Shown one piece after another: positions 1 to 5,848 of a stretch of DNA of 8,642 nucleotides. The stretch comes from CAZECE01 sp964510525. Lineage in GTDB: Bacteria; Pseudomonadota; Gammaproteobacteria; Pseudomonadales; JANQJO01. The translations under genes were made by a program, and so were the position numbers. The notes beneath the pieces were generated by a model, which was not told where the DNA came from, made no database searches, and worked only from the letters and a program-made list of their open reading frames with translations. The stretch spans positions 1 to 8,642 of the forward strand of contig CAZECE010000038.1 in the NCBI GenBank assembly GCA_964510525.1, written 5' to 3'. How positions within the stretch are numbered: the stretch's first letter is position 1; each line of letters starts with the position of its first letter.

Positions 1-103
1 CGCTTAAGCCCGTGAACCAAATCAGACAGGGTTTTTGGCCGATTTGCAGGGAGCGCTCTTGTTTGTTTACTTTGTGGTGGTACCAGTGGGTGTTGTTGGC
101 CAT
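1..103 (-). CDS. cysC: Adenylylsulfate (APS) kinase, N-terminal part (partial)
   Basis: APS kinase phosphorylates adenosine 5'-phosphosulfate with ATP to give PAPS, the sulfate donor of sulfotransferases and the substrate of PAPS reductase; it acts in the cytoplasm. Only the first 34 codons are visible; the gene leaves the window at the left edge. The reading begins MANNTHWYHHKVNK, continues through QERS and GQKPC, and ends in LIWFTGLS. The CysC family typically has WHxHxVTKxxR, then GQKPxxLWFTGLSGSGKST, so the window stops just before the Walker A loop. The ATG (complement of 101-103) has a strong GGGAGGG ribosome site 8 nt upstream. It is divergent from the sulfotransferase at 396, which would use its product. 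Whether it is a stand-alone kinase or a fusion with other sulfate-activation domains cannot be seen. It is too short and too truncated to be picked out by length alone; the call rests on motif similarity. Confidence 0.86.
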   Translation of the reverse strand, partial: MANNTHWYHHKVNKQERSLQIGQKPCLIWFTGLS

Positions 104-111
104 AGTGTATG

Positions 112-118
112 CCCTCCC
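112..118 (-). promoter_or_regulatory. Ribosome binding site of the APS kinase gene
   Basis: On the minus strand the sequence reads GGGAGGG followed by 8 nt and then ATG. This is a near-ideal Shine-Dalgarno site and fixes the start of the partial cysC reading at position 103. Confidence 0.75.
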
Positions 119-189
119 AAAAAAAAATTATTGCCATTTCCTAAAAAGCCGTACCATTGAATATTTTTTTTGATCAGAAGTCTACCCCT

Positions 190-204
190 AAGGCCACAAG
201 GCCA
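190..204 (+). repeat. Short tandem direct repeat AAGGCCA
   Basis: The heptamer AAGGCCA occurs at 190-196 and again at 198-204, one base apart, each with a GGCC core. It lies in the divergent spacer between cysC and the sulfotransferase operon. It could be part of an operator read from both sides, but two short copies may be chance, and no known regulator site is recognised. Confidence 0.25.
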
Positions 205-270
205 TTTTCACCAAAACAAGAAAACAGACTGGCTCATAAACAACGGAGGCCTACTAACCCGCCAAAACGA

Positions 271-299
271 TTGTTTTTTAGCTAGGTGGTAATTATAAT
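271..299 (+). promoter_or_regulatory. Sigma-70-type promoter of the sulfotransferase operon
   Basis: A perfect -10 hexamer TATAAT lies at 294-299 and a -35-like TTGTTT at 271-276, separated by exactly 17 bp. Transcription would begin near 306, giving a leader of about 90 nt before the ATG at 396. No other comparable promoter was seen in the plus operon, whose genes are too closely packed to have their own. No JUMPstart/ops element (GGCGGTAG) was found in the leader. The rest of the divergent spacer (104-395) holds AT-rich runs, the short AAGGCCA repeat and no convincing gene. Confidence 0.6.
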
Positions 300-382
300 G
301 CTCCCCCTGTTTTTTAGGTCAAATTATATCTAGACACTTATTAAAACTAAAAATGGCACTTTTGGGCACATCCTTGGTGTTG

Positions 383-386
383 AGGG
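383..386 (+). promoter_or_regulatory. Ribosome binding site deciding the sulfotransferase start
   Basis: GAGG at 383-386 (in TGAGGG from 382) sits 9 nt before the ATG at 396. It is only 3 nt from the in-frame TTG at 390 and 15 nt from the ATG at 402, so spacing favours 396 as the start. Confidence 0.6.
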
Positions 387-395
387 TTATTGATA

Positions 396-1295
396 ATGAG
401 TATGGAACCTTTTTTTATTGTAGGCATCGGACGCTCGGGTACCACTTTACTACGGCTGATGATGAACAGCCATCCTGACATAGCCATCCCTTACGAAACG
501 CACTTTATTACCGATTACGTCGAACGCATAGAAAGTTATGGCGAGCTCAATCAAAAAGATCATTTAAAAGCTTTGGTTGATGACATCATACAAGAAGACA
601 TGATTAAAAAGTGGGATCACTCTTTTAAAACGGATGAGCTGATAAATCGAATCAAAGAACCGTCTCTCGGCGGTGTCATCGACGCTATTTTCCAAGACTA
701 TGCCCAATCCAAAGGTAAGAAGAACTGGGGTGATAAATCGGATTACCTGGATCGGATGCATGTGATTAATAAAATCTTTCCGAAAGCCAAGTTTATTCAT
801 ATCGTCCGTGATGGCCGCGATGTTGCCAACTCTGTTTTGAAAATGCCCTGGGGCCCGAGTGACTTAATTCAGGCGGCGGAATGGTGGCATTGGCACATAA
901 AGCTTGGACGATGCATGGGTGCCATTTTAGGTGAATCACGTTATACCGAAGTCAGATACGAAGACCTGGTGAATGACCCTGAACTTGAACTCAAACGTTT
1001 GTGTCAATTCATCGGCATTCAATTCTCTGCTGATATGCTCAACTATCATAAAAAGAACGCACAGGAACTGATTCCAGACGATCGAAAATTCCAACATTAC
1101 AACACCGGATCTGCCCCCGTTAAGTCGAGAACTTTTGCTTGGCGTAAAGAAATGCGCCCCGTGAATGTTGCTATTTTTAACAGTTATGCAAGCCCCTCTC
1201 TTAAAGAGCTCGGTTATGAGCACCAGCCTCCCCAAGTTTCTAAATATGGCTTATTGATGGCAAAGGTGCTGATTTTTCTAAAACGCTTTGTGTAA
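396..1295 (+). CDS. PAPS-dependent sulfotransferase family protein
   Basis: Transfers a sulfuryl group from PAPS to a hydroxyl of a glycan, lipid or protein; the acceptor cannot be read from sequence. It has 299 residues from the ATG at 396, normal for the bacterial Sulfotransfer_3/TPST-like type. The 5'-phosphosulfate-binding loop is GRSGTTLLR at residues 12-20. The 3'-phosphate-binding segment is IHIVRDGRDVANSV at about 134-147, with Arg138 and Ser146 in the expected ligand positions. YETHF at 33-37 matches the place where tyrosylprotein sulfotransferases have their catalytic acid/base Glu. RYEDLV at 187-192 is another family block. There is no signal peptide, so it is probably cytoplasmic. 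It is the first gene of the operon and divergent from cysC, the PAPS-making enzyme. Glycan sulfation is favoured by the neighbours; protein tyrosine sulfation of the RaxST kind is the main alternative. Confidence 0.9.
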   Translation: MSMEPFFIVGIGRSGTTLLRLMMNSHPDIAIPYETHFITDYVERIESYGELNQKDHLKALVDDIIQEDMIKKWDHSFKTDELINRIKEPSLGGVIDAIFQDYAQSKGKKNWGDKSDYLDRMHVINKIFPKAKFIHIVRDGRDVANSVLKMPWGPSDLIQAAEWWHWHIKLGRCMGAILGESRYTEVRYEDLVNDPELELKRLCQFIGIQFSADMLNYHKKNAQELIPDDRKFQHYNTGSAPVKSRTFAWRKEMRPVNVAIFNSYASPSLKELGYEHQPPQVSKYGLLMAKVLIFLKRFV

Positions 1296-1331
1296 TATCA
1301 AGCATTCACTCCACTCGGGAGGTTTTGAAAT

Positions 1332-2780
1332 ATGTCTTTTAAGGAATCACTCCCCAGTTGGAAGGTTGCCTTAGTATTATTCATCATTGCAATTTTGTCT
1401 CGGGTGTATGGTTTATCGAGCTGGCACCTTGTCGGTGACGAATACTTTACTGCTACGCTGGCTTACGATCGCTCCCAGTCTTTAATTAACCCGCTTTATT
1501 ATGTGCTCGTTGTCATATGCTATGGACTCTTTGGCGACGCCGTTTGGATATCACGAATACCCGCATTTGTTATCTCAGCGCTCAGTGTTCCTGTTATCTA
1601 CTGGTTTGGCGCTCGGCTTTTGAATCCTATGGTCGGCTTATTTGCAGCGATTATCACTATTTTCAGTGCATGGCACCTTTGGTTTGCTCAGTTCGCTCGG
1701 TTTTACAGTGCTGTATTTTTATTTGGCATTCTCTCGTACTATTTTTTTTATTTGGCCTTAGTCAACGGTCGAGTGCGGGACTTATTGTTTGCCGCAGGCT
1801 TTAGCCTGCTAGGCATGATGACGCACGCTACATTTACTCTGGTGCCTGTCGCATGCTGTTCGGCCTATGTCATCGCCTGGCTGTTTCGTAAGAGGCTGAT
1901 GTCAATAGCGCCCTTCTCGACCAAGATTCCTGGTATTTTCCTAGTACTTGGCACCATCATCACCATCGCTTTCATGTCTTTAGTTGGCTTTGACATCCTT
2001 AAAGTGTGGTTGGGTAACGGGAATGTTTGGGGCTACGGATCTTTATTATTGCTCCCTCAAGTGGCTAAGTACGTTCAAATCCCCATTACCGCAGCCGCTG
2101 CAATCGGATTTCTTTTCCTATGTCGAAACCATATTTTATTGGCAGGCTTTTTGGGTATTGGCATCCTTGTTCCGATGGTTATCATGATGGCCGCTGCCTC
2201 TGTGATGGCGGTACGACCTGATTATGTTTTTTACACCCTGCCTCTGATCATCATGCTTGCTGGCTATGCCTGCAACCAGGTGCATGAAAAATTCGCTCAG
2301 AGTCATTATTCAAGCATATTGATTGCTGCAGTAATCGTCAGCTTGCTACTGCCGAGCTTCGCTTCACACTTTTTGGCAAAACGCTCTTTAGACCTGCGCG
2401 ACTCTATCGCTTATATCGAGAAAAACTACCAACCAGGCGATCAAATTCTGTCATTTGTTTCAGGTTTTAATCTATATGCCTCCACTCATTATGATCTCTT
2501 GCCTTTTATTGGCGGGGAAAGGGATAATTCAATCAAATGGAGACTTGAGCTCGATAAAATAACACAAAGTGATGAAGACCGTACCTGGATGCTGATATCC
2601 AGTAAGCGTAAAGACTTAGCCTTTAACTTAAAACAGTGGTTGTTTTGTAACGCCGCTTTGGTTCACCGAGATCACGCCACTCGACTGGATGCTGAAGTTG
2701 ACGGTTTTCAGATTTTCTTAGTCAGTAATAAAACCAAAAATGCGATTGATATCGCCACCTGTAAAAAAGTAACGCGATGA
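1332..2780 (+). CDS. ArnT/PMT-like (GT39/GT83-type) integral membrane glycosyltransferase
   Basis: Enzymes of this type move a sugar from a polyprenyl-phosphate donor to a lipid or protein acceptor on the periplasmic side of the inner membrane. The 482-residue protein starts with a transmembrane helix at about residues 12-28, followed by GDEYF with Asp36-Glu37, the acidic pair in the first periplasmic loop that is catalytic in this clan. By eye 9-11 hydrophobic segments continue to about residue 348, and a soluble tail follows (about 350-482, containing QPGDQIL), as in many GT39 proteins. An RxYG/WHL pattern just before the acidic pair also fits. GGGAGG at 1317-1322 lies 9 nt before the ATG. 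It is 36 nt after the sulfotransferase gene and its TGA overlaps the next ATG (ATGA). Donor sugar and acceptor are unknown. Confidence 0.85.
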   Translation: MSFKESLPSWKVALVLFIIAILSRVYGLSSWHLVGDEYFTATLAYDRSQSLINPLYYVLVVICYGLFGDAVWISRIPAFVISALSVPVIYWFGARLLNPMVGLFAAIITIFSAWHLWFAQFARFYSAVFLFGILSYYFFYLALVNGRVRDLLFAAGFSLLGMMTHATFTLVPVACCSAYVIAWLFRKRLMSIAPFSTKIPGIFLVLGTIITIAFMSLVGFDILKVWLGNGNVWGYGSLLLLPQVAKYVQIPITAAAAIGFLFLCRNHILLAGFLGIGILVPMVIMMAAASVMAVRPDYVFYTLPLIIMLAGYACNQVHEKFAQSHYSSILIAAVIVSLLLPSFASHFLAKRSLDLRDSIAYIEKNYQPGDQILSFVSGFNLYASTHYDLLPFIGGERDNSIKWRLELDKITQSDEDRTWMLISSKRKDLAFNLKQWLFCNAALVHRDHATRLDAEVDGFQIFLVSNKTKNAIDIATCKKVTR

Positions 2781-4363
2781 TCATTGACGGTAAATTACTA
2801 AAAGAACCTCAAGCCCTTTCTTGTGATCTTTGTATTCTGGGTCTTGGTGTAGCCGGCACAGTCTTGGCTAATGAGCTCCATCGACATTATGATCGCATCA
2901 TTGTCATCGAGTCGGGTAGCGAGGAGTATGATGAAAGCACCCAGCGGCTCTATGAACCTGCTGAAAAGCCAACATCATTTTTTAATCCCAAATACTCCAG
3001 ACTCCGTATGATGGGAGGCTCCAGCAACCACTGGGAAAACAATACTTCCCCCTTCGACCCCATCGATTTTGAAAAACGGCCCTGGATCGAACACAGTGGC
3101 TGGCCTATTTCTTTTCAAGATGTTGAGCCGTATTACAAAAAGGCTGCTGTGTACTGCGGGACTGGAGATGATGGCTATGATGCCACTCACTGGAGCCAGC
3201 AATTACAAGCCAGCACAATGACAGGTGAAAGTAAAAAACTAGCGACAGGCATTGCCAAACGCTCACTCCCCCCCGTGCGTTTTTTTAAACAACATGGCCA
3301 TGAGATTGAAACGAGCCAATCGGTTCACATTTACAAAAACAGCAATCTCGTTGATCTCGATTTTGATGCAAATACAGAGACGGTTGATCGCATCTATTTT
3401 GAATCCACCCCAGGTCTACGCCACTCAGTTAGTGCAAAAAAATTCGTACTCTGTTTAGGCGGCATTGAGAACGCGAGAATGCTACTGTATTTTAATCAGG
3501 CTCATGACAACAAACTGGGTAATACGCACGACCAACTGGGTCGATATTTTATGGATCACCCCGTTGTCGAGGCCGCTCATTTTTTTCCAAAAGATATGAG
3601 CCAGTTTCAGCTTTACCGTGACAATACGGTAGGCAGCAAAACAGTTACCGGGTATCTGAAGCTAAGTGATCAACTTATTCGTCATAAAGCGCTCAACAAT
3701 TTACGCCTTCCATTAATACCGCAAACCAATTATTACTTGTCAGACGGCGTATCCTCTTTCAATATTTTAAAAAATGCAGCACGCTCTGGCGAAATGCCTA
3801 ATCGTTTTGGTACCCATATTCTCAATATGTTAAAAGATATCGATCTAGTCGCGGAAGGTATCTCTCGGAAGAGCTTAAAAAAATCTTTTGTTGATGATGC
3901 AAAAAAAATCGAAGCTTTTATGATTTATATGATGGTGGAGCAAACACCACACCCCAATAACCGGATCAAACTGAGCGACATTCGAGACCCTTTCAACATT
4001 CCACGTGTTTTAATTGATTGGCAATTAATGGATGAAGATAAAGAGCAAGTTTGGCGTACGCTCGATGAGTTTGCCCAAGCCATAGGAGAACTCGACATAG
4101 GGCGTGTTAAAATCTTGCGTGAACGCGCGGATCGCATCTGGGGCGAACACCTCGGGTTTGGCCACCATCACATGGGAACCACGAGAATGGCAACTTCGGC
4201 TAAAAAAGGCGTTGTAGACGCAAATTCAAGATTGTTTGGCACCCAAAACGTCTATGTAGGTGGCTCGTCCGTGTTTCCAACGGGTGGTCATGTACCGCCA
4301 ACTTTAACGATAACAGCCATGAGCATCCGTCTTGCCGAACACCTAACTCGAGGGGCTACTTAA
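2777..4363 (+). CDS. GMC-family FAD-dependent oxidoreductase (sugar/alcohol dehydrogenase-like)
   Basis: Oxidises an alcohol group, probably on a sugar, with FAD. It has 528 residues. The N-terminal FAD-binding Rossmann motif is ILGLGVAG at 20-27 with Glu45 ending the second strand (VIESG). MMGGSSNHW near residue 80 is the GMC signature that contacts FAD. The C-terminal domain has HHHMGTTRM at 463-471, with the catalytic-type His, then VVDANSRLFG and NVYVGGSSVFPTGGH. The usual NPT motif reads PPT at 507-509, so Pro507 stands where Asn or His normally completes the catalytic pair. No signal peptide is visible. The ATG overlaps the previous stop and has no good ribosome site, which suggests translational coupling. 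The next gene encodes a small Tat-signal protein, as in two-subunit periplasmic GMC dehydrogenases whose catalytic chain is exported by its partner. Substrate and electron acceptor are unknown, and no cytochrome subunit is encoded nearby. Confidence 0.92.
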   Translation: MIIDGKLLKEPQALSCDLCILGLGVAGTVLANELHRHYDRIIVIESGSEEYDESTQRLYEPAEKPTSFFNPKYSRLRMMGGSSNHWENNTSPFDPIDFEKRPWIEHSGWPISFQDVEPYYKKAAVYCGTGDDGYDATHWSQQLQASTMTGESKKLATGIAKRSLPPVRFFKQHGHEIETSQSVHIYKNSNLVDLDFDANTETVDRIYFESTPGLRHSVSAKKFVLCLGGIENARMLLYFNQAHDNKLGNTHDQLGRYFMDHPVVEAAHFFPKDMSQFQLYRDNTVGSKTVTGYLKLSDQLIRHKALNNLRLPLIPQTNYYLSDGVSSFNILKNAARSGEMPNRFGTHILNMLKDIDLVAEGISRKSLKKSFVDDAKKIEAFMIYMMVEQTPHPNNRIKLSDIRDPFNIPRVLIDWQLMDEDKEQVWRTLDEFAQAIGELDIGRVKILRERADRIWGEHLGFGHHHMGTTRMATSAKKGVVDANSRLFGTQNVYVGGSSVFPTGGHVPPTLTITAMSIRLAEHLTRGAT

Positions 4364-4364
4364 C

Positions 4365-4709
4365 ATGACGTTATCTCGCCGTAGTTTGTGCTTAGGTTCT
4401 GCATTAACCGCTGCCTCTCTTTCACTCCCCCTGAGCACTCTGCTTAAAGCTAAAACGGGCTCTTTATCAAGCGAATGTGATATCAACCCTGAGTTCATAG
4501 AACTTCGCCGTGTCTGGATTGAGCGCGGCCTTGGAGATCCTGAGCAGTATATCAGTCAATGCATGAGATCTCATGGATGCACTCAACTGGGCGCTCAAGA
4601 ACTTAAGTCTTTATCTATTTTAGATTTTAAAGCAGGGCAGATTTTTGATATTCATGGCTTGCGACTGAGTCAATTTGAAGCCGCTGTCGTCGCGACCCTC
4701 GGCGTATAA
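4365..4709 (+). CDS. Small Tat-signal protein, probable partner subunit of the GMC oxidoreductase
   Basis: A 114-residue protein without a firmly recognised family. Residues 4-10 (SRRSLCL) form a twin-arginine motif, followed by a hydrophobic stretch to about residue 27 and then KAK, so export by the Tat system as a folded, possibly cofactor-bearing complex is likely. The mature part has three cysteines (38, 66, 72), a C-x5-C pair around His70, and a C-terminal segment DFKAGQIFDIHGLRLSQFEA that recalls the G-x-x-LS-x-x-EA ending of small Tat proteins found beside bacterial GMC enzymes (from memory, untested). A GAGGGG ribosome site at 4350-4355 is 9 nt before the ATG. The gene starts 1 nt after the GMC stop and ends 2 nt before the next ATG. 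By analogy with glucose/sorbitol dehydrogenase small subunits it may chaperone and carry the GMC chain to the periplasm. It is shorter than those subunits. Confidence 0.75.
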   Translation: MTLSRRSLCLGSALTAASLSLPLSTLLKAKTGSLSSECDINPEFIELRRVWIERGLGDPEQYISQCMRSHGCTQLGAQELKSLSILDFKAGQIFDIHGLRLSQFEAAVVATLGV

Positions 4710-4711
4710 CC

Positions 4712-5848
4712 ATGGCCGAAATCAATGTACTCCAATTTATTTGCCCAACCGGCTTTTACGGTGCTGAACGATGGGTGTTAGCGCTTGCGAATAATTTAGA
4801 CTCTTCACAAGTTCGTTGTGATTTGGTGGTAACGGAAGAGGCAGAAGATCAAGATCTAGAAATCCACAATCAATTTCAAAAACTTGATTTCGCTGAAGGA
4901 CAGGCATTTAAAATACCCATGTCTGGACGCTTTGATGTTAGAGCAATAACACAACTCTGTCGTATCATACGCCAGCGTGATATCCATATTATTCACACAC
5001 ATGGCTATAAGTCAGACATGCTGGGCCTGGTGGCCGCCACCCTCTGTAAAATCCCTAAAATCAGCACCCCTCATGGTTTTGGTGAGCCGGCCTCACTGAA
5101 ACATAAATTGTTTGTCTGGTTAGGCGCTCTTAGCTTACGCCATTTTGACCGTGTCGCGCCCTTATCAGAGCAGCTGCATCAACAATGCTGTGACTATGGT
5201 ATTTCAAAAAGCAAATTAACCTATATAAAAAATGGCGTTGACTTGAGAGAAGTTGAACGGGAACGCAGCCTAAAAGACAGCGACAATAACTCTTCGATCA
5301 TGACCATTGGTTTTATTGGCCAGATGGTGCCTAGAAAAAAAATACACCATATTTTGGATGTTTTTGAAAGCCTCTGTGCCAAACACAAGAATGTACGACT
5401 TGAATTACTGGGTGACGGATCGTCAAGAAAGTCGTTAGAGCAGCATGCTAACAAGCTGGCCTGTCGAGATAAAATTGAATTTCTGGGCTTTAGAACAGAC
5501 CGCTTAAAACGTTTAAAGAGTTTTGATTTGTTTGTAATGACCTCTTCTTCTGAGGGCATTCCCCGTTGTTTGATGGAAGCCATGGCCATGGCCATTCCGG
5601 TATCGGCTTACAACATTCCTGGGATCGATCAGCTGTTAGAGCACGAACAAACAGCCCTGCTATCCGATTTCGGGGACCATCAAGATCTACTGGCCTGCTG
5701 GGAAAAACTACTGTTTGACCGACGTTATTCTGAGACTCTTGCTCAGAATGCGCGGAATTTTGTGCAGAAGCACTTTTCAGCGAATAGAATGGCCCAAGAG
5801 TATCAACTCACCTTCATGAGTTTACTTGGCCGTTCAAGCGAGCATTAA
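4712..5848 (+). CDS. Glycosyltransferase family 4 (GT-B fold)
   Basis: Retaining glycosyltransferase that would add a sugar from a nucleotide-sugar donor to a growing lipid-linked glycan on the cytoplasmic face of the membrane. It has 378 residues, normal for GT4. The N-terminal acceptor domain carries GFYGAERW at 14-21 and IIHTHGYKSD at 93-102. The linker has YIKNGVD at 171-177. The C-terminal donor domain begins with IGFIGQMVPRK at about 199-209, followed by LELLGDGS, and contains the E-x7-E motif of Glu281 and Glu289 (EGIPRCLME) that binds the nucleotide-sugar. The start is 2 nt after the previous stop with no clear ribosome site, so it is probably read by translational coupling. Its stop codon overlaps that of the convergent flippase gene. 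Donor and linkage cannot be predicted from the sequence. Confidence 0.92.
   Translation: MAEINVLQFICPTGFYGAERWVLALANNLDSSQVRCDLVVTEEAEDQDLEIHNQFQKLDFAEGQAFKIPMSGRFDVRAITQLCRIIRQRDIHIIHTHGYKSDMLGLVAATLCKIPKISTPHGFGEPASLKHKLFVWLGALSLRHFDRVAPLSEQLHQQCCDYGISKSKLTYIKNGVDLREVERERSLKDSDNNSSIMTIGFIGQMVPRKKIHHILDVFESLCAKHKNVRLELLGDGSSRKSLEQHANKLACRDKIEFLGFRTDRLKRLKSFDLFVMTSSSEGIPRCLMEAMAMAIPVSAYNIPGIDQLLEHEQTALLSDFGDHQDLLACWEKLLFDRRYSETLAQNARNFVQKHFSANRMAQEYQLTFMSLLGRSSEH

Noticed and set aside
3..173. Plus-strand open frame of 56 codons at the left edge, with a Trp-rich hydrophobic stretch suggestive of a membrane-protein tail
   Set aside because: It is antisense to the clear APS kinase N-terminus and continues through AT-rich spacer; the kinase reading has a strong ribosome site and family motifs, so this frame is a shadow.
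104..270. Promoter for the leftward cysC gene
   Set aside because: A gene start here needs one, but no -35/-10 pair with proper spacing stood out on the minus strand; A/T runs give several equally weak -10 candidates, so none is called.
281..292. AGGTGGTAAT as an ops/JUMPstart element
   Set aside because: It departs from GGCGGTAG at key positions, overlaps the promoter spacer rather than lying in the transcribed leader, and lacks the rest of the JUMPstart sequence.
390..395. Upstream TTG start for the sulfotransferase
   Set aside because: It would lie only 3 nt after the GAGG ribosome site, while the ATG at 396 has 9-nt spacing and a better start codon.
5221..5595. Minus-strand open frame of 124 codons inside the GT4 gene
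   Set aside because: It is antisense to well-conserved GT4 motifs, with a low-complexity, Ser/Arg-rich translation typical of a shadow frame.
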